Source: a virus
Virus record (IMG/VR): IMGVR_UViG_3300009502_000034
Location: 1-64,000 of that record
Direction: 5' to 3' (one strand)
Length of the DNA stretch: 64,000 nt
The notes beneath the pieces are model-generated. The model made no database searches. It worked only from the letters and a program-made list of their open reading frames with translations, and was not told the origin of the DNA. Within the stretch, counting starts at the first letter, position 1. Every line of letters begins with the position of its first letter. Made by a program: the position numbers and the translations under genes. Shown in pieces: positions 23,758-31,888 of the stretch.

Positions 23758-24219
23758 ATGATACTAAAGAATGTAGTTTCAACAGGCAAGGATCTTCATG
23801 TTCAGGATATAATCGACTCAGCGGTGGTTCTGGTTTATAACACAGACACAGTCGTGCTCGAAACTCCTGGGGCAGTAAAGTCGTATCTCGTCGGCGATCT
23901 TGCAAGACTGATCACTGCTGGCACGGTCACAGTGACTCAGCCACCTTCAGCTGATGTTCCATCTAACATAGCTGTCGGCACCGCAACTGTTTCAGCCACC
24001 ACAGGCTCTATAGTGGTAACGGGCGTCCCTTCAGTTTGGGGAACCAACTACGTTGTTTTCACGTCCATAGTGTCTTCTCCAGTAACGGTTGCTAGAGTAA
24101 TAGTAACCCCGGTAACTTCTTCATTCACAATTGCCGTGAAAGATGCCGCAGGTGCTGCAATAGATACTACAAGCGTCAATGCTGTAATATCTTACGGGAT
24201 CTTTAAGTCCAATATATAA
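23758..24219 (+). CDS. beta-rich virion-like protein (153 aa)
   Basis: TAGGAGG precedes the ATG. The sequence is rich in Val/Thr/Ala/Ser, with repeated strand patterns like an Ig-like or decoration domain. The codon choice is slightly more GC-rich, as for abundant proteins. It ends before tandem hairpins, consistent with a highly expressed gene. Confidence 0.6.
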   Translation: MILKNVVSTGKDLHVQDIIDSAVVLVYNTDTVVLETPGAVKSYLVGDLARLITAGTVTVTQPPSADVPSNIAVGTATVSATTGSIVVTGVPSVWGTNYVVFTSIVSSPVTVARVIVTPVTSSFTIAVKDAAGAAIDTTSVNAVISYGIFKSNI

Positions 24220-24233
24220 TATAGTGTATAATC

Positions 24234-24302
24234 GGGGAGGGGCTGCGGCCTAATAAGCTGTAGCCCTCTCCAGAAAACTTCGTTTCAAGGGGCGAAGCTT
24301 TT
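24234..24302 (+). terminator. tandem hairpins, second resembles a rho-independent terminator
   Basis: First hairpin: GGGG-GGGCTGC/GTAGCCC-CTCC with one mismatch. Second: AAAACTTCG/CGAAG-C-TTTT. They fill the gap between 23758-24219 and the next gene. A TATAAT-rich stretch (about 24216-24230) just before them could be a further promoter. Confidence 0.5.
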
Positions 24303-24324
24303 CAAAACCTTATAGGGGGTTCAT

Positions 24325-25671
24325 ATGTCAGACAATAAATTCAGCCACAATCAGGTAGATGCCGGCGATGATTCTGCCGAGCTCTTCGCTGATCAAGAAA
24401 TTCAGCGAATACTCATGAAGAGGGAGGCGTCCACAAACGGCATAGGCGATATTTCTAAGGCTCTTAGGAATAACACTTTTGTCGGCTCAAATTTAAAGAA
24501 TGAAATAGTTGAGCTTGAAGAAAATATGCGCCAACTTCTGAGCGAAGGACGATATGGGTATAAATTTATTGAAGGCACCCTCATGTCTTTAGGCTATCCC
24601 CTTGATGAAATACGTAACGTGTTTGAAAGATTGACCGGAGTATCTGTTGAAAAATGGATGAACGTTGATCAAATTTATGATGTTCCGGGTAGTATCCCGG
24701 GCATTAATTACGGTTGGGGCGCATCTAAAAACAGTGCGTATGATTTCTATTTTATCATGCCGTTTAAATGCGGATATTCGCTATTTGGCCAGAAGGGTGA
24801 TTTGCAGAGAGACGAGGTGGATTATTCTGACACGCTAAGCAAGGCGATAGAAACACTGAAGTCGAAAGTTAAAGAAGCAGTCATATGGGATAAGCCAATC
24901 GACGCTAAAACTCTTGGTGAATTCCCTAAATCTAATTTTACACTACCAACAGTTTTTGCGCTTTCAGCCAACGAGAAGTTCAATTCTTTAGACAAATATT
25001 TATACAATAACATAGACAGACTAGATTTAGGGTCTATAGAAAAAATAATAGTCAGGGCTAAGTTAAATAATAATATTAGCGAAGACGAGTTTCAAATTCT
25101 TAAGAAAGATTATATAGATATTAAGGCAGATGAACTAGAAGAAGCAGAACCAAACAAGAGAGAAGAGAAAGAAGAAAAGGATGCCAATGCTGAGTTAAAA
25201 GACATAATGAACACCGAGGAAGAGAATGCTCTTAGTAAAAGCGTGGAAGAAGAGTTGGACGAGACCACGCCTACCGAGTATTTTAAGAACAGTGTAGACG
25301 AAACTAAATACGAAACTCTCCCGGCCATAGTCGTAGATAAAATATATTCCTATATAGATTATAAGAACGAAAGTTTGGACACGTTTGAAATAATCATAAA
25401 AGGATTTAAATACACTTCCATAGATGTTATAGAAGATTTCCAAAATACAATTTCCATAGATGACCAGCAATCGTTCTTTGACGCTAATGCGCTTATAACA
25501 GTTATACTCGTTATCAAAAACATGGCGCTTCCACAGGATCAGCAAGAGAAGAATGCTCTTATGGTATTCTCGGTCGTCAAAAGCGATATAGTGACCGCAG
25601 ATTATTGCAAGGGGTCGGATAACAAGATGTACAGCTTAACAAATGAAGGATTATCTAAACTTTATATGTAG
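24325..25671 (+). CDS. head-region hypothetical protein (448 aa)
   Basis: Starts after ATAGGGGG. N-terminal half is helical with a conserved-looking WMNVDQIYDVPGS segment; the centre is very acidic and Lys-rich; the C-terminal 120 residues look globular. Position two genes before the portal suggests a packaging or virion role, but no terminase motif (Walker A) is present. Confidence 0.6.
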   Translation: MSDNKFSHNQVDAGDDSAELFADQEIQRILMKREASTNGIGDISKALRNNTFVGSNLKNEIVELEENMRQLLSEGRYGYKFIEGTLMSLGYPLDEIRNVFERLTGVSVEKWMNVDQIYDVPGSIPGINYGWGASKNSAYDFYFIMPFKCGYSLFGQKGDLQRDEVDYSDTLSKAIETLKSKVKEAVIWDKPIDAKTLGEFPKSNFTLPTVFALSANEKFNSLDKYLYNNIDRLDLGSIEKIIVRAKLNNNISEDEFQILKKDYIDIKADELEEAEPNKREEKEEKDANAELKDIMNTEEENALSKSVEEELDETTPTEYFKNSVDETKYETLPAIVVDKIYSYIDYKNESLDTFEIIIKGFKYTSIDVIEDFQNTISIDDQQSFFDANALITVILVIKNMALPQDQQEKNALMVFSVVKSDIVTADYCKGSDNKMYSLTNEGLSKLYM

Positions 25672-25680
25672 GGAGAGGAA

Positions 25681-26436
25681 ATGGATTTTGAAAAGAGATG
25701 TAAGATTTGTCATAGAACCATCCCACTTAGTAAGATCTACTGTTCTATGAGTTGTATGAAGATTGGTATAAGTCAAAAACTTAAGGGTATCAACAAGGTT
25801 AATCATTTTGTTTCCAAGTGTGAGGTATGTGGTAAAGAGTATAATAATGTTGAGGGAACTAAATTTAGAAAAACCTGTTCCACTAAGTGCAAACAAAAGT
25901 TAACAGGCATAACTAATAAGAAAAATGGATTAATGGTCTGGAATAAAGGGTTGACAAAGAAAGATTCTAGAGTTAGAAAATACATAGATGCGATTAAGAA
26001 GAGATTTCCAAAAGGCACCCACTATAACATTGGAAGAGTTTATTCAGAAGAACGAAATAATAAAATATCTAAGAGCCTAAAAGGCGTCCCACTAAGCAAA
26101 GAACATAGAAGAATTCTTAGTATTTCTAAGGGCGGGGACGGAACTCCAGTTAAGGGATATGGAGTTGAATTCAACTACGATTTAAAAGAAATGATTCGTG
26201 ATAGAGATGAAAGAAGATGTCAAAAATGTGGTGTACCAGAGGTGGAATGTATGACCAAGTTACCGATACATCACATAGACTATAACAAGAAAAATAACAG
26301 TGATGTGAATTTAATAGCATTATGTACAACCTGTCACCCTAAGACCAACTCTAATAGGAAGTATTGGGAAGAATATTTTACCCAATTAATGATATCTAAA
26401 ATAAGTTTCACGAACCCGAACCCAAGGAGATTTTAA
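25681..26436 (+). CDS. free-standing HNH homing endonuclease with NUMOD3
   Basis: Two N-terminal Cys knuckles (CKICHRT...CSMSC and CEVCGKEY...CSTKC) may be zinc-binding. NUMOD3-type segments follow near residues 118-150 (KISKSLKGVPLSKEHRR). The HNH domain is near residues 180-225: CQKCG, LPIHHIDYNKKN, N-L-I-A-L-CTTCH. Stop and portal start overlap as TAATG, so it is inserted directly in front of an intein-bearing gene. Confidence 0.88.
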   Translation: MDFEKRCKICHRTIPLSKIYCSMSCMKIGISQKLKGINKVNHFVSKCEVCGKEYNNVEGTKFRKTCSTKCKQKLTGITNKKNGLMVWNKGLTKKDSRVRKYIDAIKKRFPKGTHYNIGRVYSEERNNKISKSLKGVPLSKEHRRILSISKGGDGTPVKGYGVEFNYDLKEMIRDRDERRCQKCGVPEVECMTKLPIHHIDYNKKNNSDVNLIALCTTCHPKTNSNRKYWEEYFTQLMISKISFTNPNPRRF

Positions 26437-29400
26437 TGCCTAAAGAAGATCCCAAGATTGATAAGAGTCTCATTAAGAAGCTTAATGCCTCTAAACCAAT
26501 AGGGATAAGGGCTGGATTTCACCGTCAATCTGCTGAAGACATAGCTGATAAGATTACAATGGCTAGAGATAAACAAACCGCAAAGGGGTTCTCTAGGCAG
26601 GCCAATGATATGAGCTTCCAGTCCACCGGTGGCGCTGATAGAGTGCCGCTGCTTTACATGGACCCACTTTTCGACCCAGTAATAATGATGTTCCCCAAGG
26701 ACAATGTTAGGGAACTCAATAGACGTTTGCGCCATTATTATCAGTATAATCCGTATATCAGAAATATTATAGATCTCCACAGTGAGCTCCCGCTTAGTGA
26801 TTTTGATCTGAAGTGCGAAGACCCAGCCATAGAAAAATACTATAACGAATTTAAACAGCGCAAGCAGGTTCTTGAAACTTTTATCATGATGTCTAAGGAC
26901 TATTGGCTTCTTGGCGAAGGCATGATGTATGGTAATTGGGATGAGTATAATAGGGAGTTTTCTTCATTTAATCAGTATCCTCCGGAAGATGTCGAAATTA
27001 AAAACACATATCTTAATGAGTATATTTATTTAATGAAACCTAATGAAACCATCAAGAAGCAGATGCACTCCGCCGATCCCATAGACATGAAGTTAAATGA
27101 TGTCCTTGAGGCCGAGATGCCAGATTTTTATAACAAGATGATGTCAGGTCAGCCATACATTTTTAATAATTCCAGATTCATGCACTTAGCTAGAAGGCCG
27201 AATAAATATACACCAAGGGGCGTCAGTCCCGTGCTTTCGATAGTAAAAGATCTCATGTATGAAGATAAGCTTAGAATGCTGTTGATGACGTTTGTTGACA
27301 GGCACGTATTCCCTATTAAAATATTTAAAATTGGTTCTGAGGCAAAGGGATGGGTTCCACCTCCGTCAAAGATGAAGGAATTTGAGAATCTATTACTACA
27401 AGCCTGTTTCCCAGAAGATATAACAGAGATATTGACCGATTCAGGATTTAAGAAACACTGGGAAATCACTGACACCGATAAACTTGCGACAGTTAACCCA
27501 ACAACTGGATTGATGATGTATGAAAAACCATCTAAGAAGTACGTGTATGACTGGTCAGATGATGGTGCTGTTCATGAAGATAATGGACTAGAACCAGAAG
27601 CTGTTGGGGCGACCATCGAGTCTTTAAGGAAACTAGGTAAAGCCATTGGACTTGATAGTTATGAAAAGATTCCCCAATATGTTTCTAGTCTTAAAAGACC
27701 ATATATAAAAGCCTTTATTGACTCCTTCCTTTCAGAAAGAAAAGTATATTATAGATCAGATATTTCTGCCAAGGAACTAAGACTTAGAAATATTGACATG
27801 GTAGATAGTTTAAAACAATTATTCTTAACATTAGGATATAAGGCTAGGGTATTGCATAATGAATATCAGGGCGTCATGGCATACAATCTACAGTGGGTGG
27901 ATTACGGAACAGATTTAATACACTTTAAAACAGAATCAGTAGATTGTGTTGTGACCCCTAATCATAGGATGCTGGTAAAAGATTATAGAAATGATGGTGA
28001 ATGGAAAGCCAAAGAAGCCTATGAAGTAAAAACGGGTGACCAATTTAGAACGTATGTTGATGGGGTGGAAGATAATATTGAAGTACCAAAAACATATAGG
28101 CTTGGTAAATACGATATAGATATGAAGGATTTTGTTGAACTGATTGGATATGTTGTGACAGAAGGTGGAATAGACGCTAAGAATAGAAGAACAGTCATAA
28201 CACAGTCATCCTCAGCTAACCAAGATATATGTGAAAAAATAAAATCCTGCCTAGACAGAAGTGGGATATCATATAGAGTGCATTCAAGAGATTTTGAAAG
28301 TACGCTCAAGGGAAAGAAATATAAAAATAAATTAAATGATTATGTAATCAATGATGTGGATATTACTAATCAATTGTCTTTATTGCTTGGTGTTAAGACA
28401 AAAGAAAAACATCTTCCAAATATTGTAAAGAATTTACCTAAAGAATATTTACAAATTCTTTTTGATGCTATGATTGATGGTGATGGTACGATAATAAAAT
28501 CTAATCTTGGAGATTACAATAGATTCTATTTCTACCCATCATCTGATGAGCTAGCGAAAGATTTCCAGGAAATATGCTTTAAACTAGGGTTTAACTCTAG
28601 TTGTAGAGAAAGATTTATGAAGAGTCCATCATCTGAAAAAATATTGAGAAGTTTAAGAATAAATATTGTTAAGAGAGATGGAAAGAAAATTAAGAAAAAT
28701 TTTGAGCCTGTGATTTATAAAAAATCACAAGTTACAAAAGAAAAATATTCTGGAAAAGTTTTTTGTTATGATGTTGGAGCGAACCACACGCTCATTGTTA
28801 GACAGAATGGAAAAATTCTAATCACGATGAACAGCAACGATCCTGATTTTAATATAGTGACTCACCCATTCGTTAATGTGGATTACGTGGTTGGTAATGA
28901 TAAGATCATGGATGTCACAGCCCATATGGATTGGGTTGCTAAACGTTACATGGTAGGGCTCTTTGTTAATGACACCGTTCTTCATGGTGAACTTGGCACG
29001 TATGCTGCTCAATCAGTGAGTTTAAAAGTACTCATGAATAAATATATGGCGTTTAGAGAATCCGTATCAGGTTTATCAATAGATAAAATATTTAAACCGC
29101 TTGCTGTTGCTCGTGGTTTTAAAAAGAGAAAACAAGCAGATTTAGATCATAACGTAAGAACAACTGCTGATGAATATGATGTACCAAAAGTATTCTGGAG
29201 AAGGATGAACCTTCTTAACAGCAGAGACCTTATGGAGATGGTATCACGTCTTAGAGAAAACGGTGAAGTTCCGTTTAAATACGTCGCTGATATATTCGAT
29301 TGGGATGTTGAGGGGATTAAGAACGGGTTTAAAGAAGAAGAGGGCACGTCTCTTGATAAGCTTTGGAGAGATATAAGGATTAAGAAGAGCGAAGATCCCA

Positions 29401-29747
29401 ACATCGCAAGTCAGATTTTAGACGGCACTAAGACTGAAGATTTAAAAATACCCAAAGTAAAACTAGAGACTCAGGAAGAAAAAGATGGAGTGATGGCGGA
29501 AGAGCCAGCAGCTCTTTCTAATATGAAGACAGACTTGCTTGGCGGTCCTATGGGCGGTGGTGGTACACCCCCTCCGCCACCGATACCCGGCGCAGAATCA
29601 TTAGAGGCTCCAGGCCCATCAGCGGAAGCTGAAGCCGGAAAAAAGACAGGCGTTAATGGCCTAGAAGAAGCTGTTGGTGGACCGACAGAATCTAAGCTTC
29701 CTGGTGAACAAGGGTCTGCGGAAGCCGGCGGACCACCAGCACTATAA
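26436..29747 (+). CDS. portal protein with embedded intein
   Basis: The extein parts (residues 1-323 and 800-1103) join to about 627 residues. The joined sequence reads LLLQA-SNDPDFNIVTHPFVNVDYV, a pattern found in myovirus (T4 gp20-like) portals, which form the dodecameric DNA-entry ring. The C-terminus is Pro/Gly/Ala-rich low complexity. The intein occupies residues 324-799. The neighbouring protease and capsid genes support the call. Identification is by pattern and context. Confidence 0.8.
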   Translation: MPKEDPKIDKSLIKKLNASKPIGIRAGFHRQSAEDIADKITMARDKQTAKGFSRQANDMSFQSTGGADRVPLLYMDPLFDPVIMMFPKDNVRELNRRLRHYYQYNPYIRNIIDLHSELPLSDFDLKCEDPAIEKYYNEFKQRKQVLETFIMMSKDYWLLGEGMMYGNWDEYNREFSSFNQYPPEDVEIKNTYLNEYIYLMKPNETIKKQMHSADPIDMKLNDVLEAEMPDFYNKMMSGQPYIFNNSRFMHLARRPNKYTPRGVSPVLSIVKDLMYEDKLRMLLMTFVDRHVFPIKIFKIGSEAKGWVPPPSKMKEFENLLLQACFPEDITEILTDSGFKKHWEITDTDKLATVNPTTGLMMYEKPSKKYVYDWSDDGAVHEDNGLEPEAVGATIESLRKLGKAIGLDSYEKIPQYVSSLKRPYIKAFIDSFLSERKVYYRSDISAKELRLRNIDMVDSLKQLFLTLGYKARVLHNEYQGVMAYNLQWVDYGTDLIHFKTESVDCVVTPNHRMLVKDYRNDGEWKAKEAYEVKTGDQFRTYVDGVEDNIEVPKTYRLGKYDIDMKDFVELIGYVVTEGGIDAKNRRTVITQSSSANQDICEKIKSCLDRSGISYRVHSRDFESTLKGKKYKNKLNDYVINDVDITNQLSLLLGVKTKEKHLPNIVKNLPKEYLQILFDAMIDGDGTIIKSNLGDYNRFYFYPSSDELAKDFQEICFKLGFNSSCRERFMKSPSSEKILRSLRINIVKRDGKKIKKNFEPVIYKKSQVTKEKYSGKVFCYDVGANHTLIVRQNGKILITMNSNDPDFNIVTHPFVNVDYVVGNDKIMDVTAHMDWVAKRYMVGLFVNDTVLHGELGTYAAQSVSLKVLMNKYMAFRESVSGLSIDKIFKPLAVARGFKKRKQADLDHNVRTTADEYDVPKVFWRRMNLLNSRDLMEMVSRLRENGEVPFKYVADIFDWDVEGIKNGFKEEEGTSLDKLWRDIRIKKSEDPNIASQILDGTKTEDLKIPKVKLETQEEKDGVMAEEPAALSNMKTDLLGGPMGGGGTPPPPPIPGAESLEAPGPSAEAEAGKKTGVNGLEEAVGGPTESKLPGEQGSAEAGGPPAL
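27405..28832 (+). mobile_element. portal intein (476 aa) with LAGLIDADG endonuclease and an extra insertion
   Basis: Block A begins at Cys324 (CFPEDITEILTDSGF). Block B is TPNHRML (507). LAGLIDADG motifs are LIGYVVTEGG (569) and LFDAMIDGDG (675). Block F/G ends ILITMN (799) followed by Ser800 as +1 nucleophile. The usual penultimate His is Met. Between W373 and W487 lies about 113 residues resembling another endonuclease half (IPQYVSS, YIKAFIDSFLSE, LKQLFLTLGYKARV), an unusual position ahead of block B. Confidence 0.88.
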
Positions 29748-29756
29748 GGAGATAAT

Positions 29757-30095
29757 ATGGAATGGTTAAGAAAGGCTGCAGATTTGCACACAACAATTCA
29801 CTCAGACACAACTGCCGGGCTATCTTTACTAATTGCACAATATCAACGGAAGGGATGGACGTTGATTGACACTTATGAAATTGATAAGGGTCATTTTACA
29901 CCAGAGGGATTTGTTGGTAAATATTCAGCCCTTTTAAAAAAGCCAGAAGATGTGATCCCAGAGAATATGCAGGTCGTTGAATCCGAGACTAATGCTAACA
30001 AGGGTTCAGGTGCCGGAGCGGATACAGCCGGTGAACATGGTCTTTCTCCAACCGGTACTACCCCATATATCATGCCTGGGACTGGTCAAAAATGA
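29757..30095 (+). CDS. small hypothetical protein, MxWLxKA type (112 aa)
   Basis: AAGGAG precedes the ATG. Begins MEWLRKAAD, an N-terminus shared in style with the proteins at 30300, 30814 and 40300. The C-terminal half is Gly/Thr/Pro-rich. Its place after the portal and before the protease suggests a head-internal protein. Function inferred only. Confidence 0.55.
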   Translation: MEWLRKAADLHTTIHSDTTAGLSLLIAQYQRKGWTLIDTYEIDKGHFTPEGFVGKYSALLKKPEDVIPENMQVVESETNANKGSGAGADTAGEHGLSPTGTTPYIMPGTGQK

Positions 30096-30340
30096 AAGAA
30101 AAAATGTCTATAGGTGATATGGAACGTGTGCATGATTCCGTTTCTGCCGCCTTTAATAGGATAGCAAACGAGTTAAGTGCTGTCCGTAAAGAGACGGAAG
30201 AAATGGATTACGATGCTTCTAGAAAGATACAAATTTGCGTAGGCGTTTTAAAAGCCACGCTATATGAAATACAAGACTACATAGAGACTGAGAGGCGTAA
30301 TGCAAACAGGAATGCCATGGTTAATAAGAAGAGCAGATAG
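30092..30340 (+). CDS. small helical protein (82 aa)
   Basis: ATGA overlap with the gene before; its last 41 bases overlap the next gene. Helical and charged, with a single Cys. No recognised family. Confidence 0.5.
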   Translation: MKEKMSIGDMERVHDSVSAAFNRIANELSAVRKETEEMDYDASRKIQICVGVLKATLYEIQDYIETERRNANRNAMVNKKSR

Positions 30341-30812
30341 CACAGTATCACCATCATCTGTGCAGGAGTTTCTTAGGTCCGAAGATTTTGCTCAAGCTTG
30401 GAAGGATGCGCCCGGTATGAATTACGAGGGCGTTAATATGAACAGGCACCCCACTCTTATCAATCTCAACAAGGTATTTCAAACAGACAATAAATTTAGA
30501 AAATGCGACACCTGTGGCAAGGTGTTGAGAGATAGTAAATCTAGATGTGAAAAGTGTGCGCTCAATCATCCACAAAAGAATATGGTGAAAACGGACAAGG
30601 CAATAGTAAAAGATAAAAATAAAGATTCAAATAAAAAGATGATCGAGAATGCTCCAACAGCCGGTAAACAAAATTCTAATACATATTATAATTCTGGAGC
30701 AGATGATGAAATTAAGGGCAACTCGACGTATGACGCTTATAAGAACTATCTTATTACAGTAAAACCAGACGGACAAGAGGGTGCGTATACCCACACTACG
30801 CACAGCGATTAA
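30300..30812 (+). CDS. zinc-ribbon protein (170 aa)
   Basis: Starts after GAGAGGCGTA. Residues 1-12 contain PWLIRRAD. CDTCGKVLRD...CEKC near residue 70 forms a zinc ribbon. The remainder is Lys/Asp/Asn-rich and disordered. An internal ATG at 30312 would give MPWLIRRAD as N-terminus. Virion-associated role possible. Confidence 0.6.
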   Translation: MQTGMPWLIRRADSTVSPSSVQEFLRSEDFAQAWKDAPGMNYEGVNMNRHPTLINLNKVFQTDNKFRKCDTCGKVLRDSKSRCEKCALNHPQKNMVKTDKAIVKDKNKDSNKKMIENAPTAGKQNSNTYYNSGADDEIKGNSTYDAYKNYLITVKPDGQEGAYTHTTHSD

Positions 30813-30813
30813 T

Positions 30814-31026
30814 ATGTGGCTTCTTAAGGCAGAGTTAATAGATGATTTGACCATAGAGGATATACGGAAACAGCTTGATTTTATAAAGGGTTTAGATGCA
30901 TATCGTCAAAAAAACGGTCTTACATTAAGCGGGAATGCTTTAAAGGTGCGTAGAGAAAGGTTAAGATTCATTAAAAAGTGGAAGGAGAAGCACCTTCAAC
31001 AGCTTGAGCTGCCTCTAGATATCTAA
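30814..31026 (+). CDS. small protein with QLELPLD tail (70 aa)
   Basis: I start it at ATG 30814 (MWLLKAEL); longer in-frame starts overlap the gene before. Charged helices are followed by the C-terminal QLELPLDI. The protein at 40300 shares both the N-terminal style and the QLELPLD ending, so the two are probably related. QLxLPL-like tails can act as sliding-clamp binding peptides; that is a guess here. Confidence 0.55.
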   Translation: MWLLKAELIDDLTIEDIRKQLDFIKGLDAYRQKNGLTLSGNALKVRRERLRFIKKWKEKHLQQLELPLDI

Positions 31027-31030
31027 AATA

Positions 31031-31059
31031 GGTTATAATAAGCCTTATATATTGAAGGG
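31031..31059 (+). promoter_or_regulatory. phage promoter-like motif, copy 3
   Basis: GGTTATAATAAGCC then TTATATATTGAAGGG, directly after the preceding stop and 27 bases before the gene at 31087. The first 20 bases are identical to copy 2. Confidence 0.6.
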
Positions 31060-31086
31060 CAAGTGTAGTGGTATCAAGGAGATAAT

Positions 31087-31296
31087 ATGGCATTCTCACG
31101 TAGAGGAACCAGCGAACCAGTAATTGAAGTGATAGATGGCTACGATAAGAAAAACGAGCAGGCAATACTGTGCCCGGAATGTAAAAAGCCGTTAAATTTA
31201 AAATCGTCTTCTGGCATAATTCGCCAGGGTTCGAAATTAATAATCGGCCAGATAATTATAAAGTGTTCAAGTTGTGGCAAGCAAGTCAGAGTATAA
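31087..31296 (+). CDS. zinc-ribbon small protein (69 aa)
   Basis: CPECKKPL near residue 25 and CSSCGKQ near residue 60 make a Com-like zinc ribbon. AAGGAG precedes the ATG. Such small ribbons often bind RNA or DNA as regulators. It follows the repeated promoter motif and precedes the protease operon. Confidence 0.65.
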   Translation: MAFSRRGTSEPVIEVIDGYDKKNEQAILCPECKKPLNLKSSSGIIRQGSKLIIGQIIIKCSSCGKQVRV

Positions 31297-31305
31297 GGAG
31301 ACACG

Positions 31306-31887
31306 ATGGACTCATTTAAAAGAAATGCTTGGGAAGTATCCGACATTCAAAACACGAAAGCTGAATTGCAGTCTATTTTGGATGAAATGCAAGGGGTCCC
31401 AGATTACACAGCATTTAAAGTAAAATGCGAGAATCTTGCCGCTAAAATTAAAGGTCTTTTAGAAATCAACGACGAAGCTCACGTTTATTTGTTCCAAAAT
31501 TCTAAGATTGTAGAAAAGATATCTTCTATGGGCGTATACTTCAAGAACGTTTCTAATAGTGCTCGGAAGAGTCAAGAAATACTTGCGCAGTACATTAAGT
31601 CTTTAGAGGTTATGTCCAACGCAAATAACTCAGCAGGTGTCGCAAAAGATGTGGCGGTACAAGATGTAGCGGTGCAAGATGTGAGCGATATATCAGAAGC
31701 CCCGGCATCAGCCCCAATAGTGGTTCCGCCGCCGCCAGAAATTGCCACTCAAGGTCCTCTTTCCAAAGAATCTCGTCAAGCAGCCGCTCAATATTTAAAT
31801 CTTACTGCGGCTGATAAAAAGAAACACAAAAGAGATTTAGCTATTAAAAAGGCTAAAGAAAAAGCTAAAGCAAAAAAGGGTAAATAA
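31306..31887 (+). CDS. helical head-region protein (193 aa)
   Basis: AAGGAGACACG precedes the ATG. Long helices (about 15-110) are followed by a Val/Ala/Asp repeat (VAVQDVAVQDV) and a Pro-rich linker, ending in a Lys/Ala-rich tail. It resembles a scaffold or core-type protein. It stops one base before the protease gene. Confidence 0.55.
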   Translation: MDSFKRNAWEVSDIQNTKAELQSILDEMQGVPDYTAFKVKCENLAAKIKGLLEINDEAHVYLFQNSKIVEKISSMGVYFKNVSNSARKSQEILAQYIKSLEVMSNANNSAGVAKDVAVQDVAVQDVSDISEAPASAPIVVPPPPEIATQGPLSKESRQAAAQYLNLTAADKKKHKRDLAIKKAKEKAKAKKGK

Positions 31888-31888
31888 C

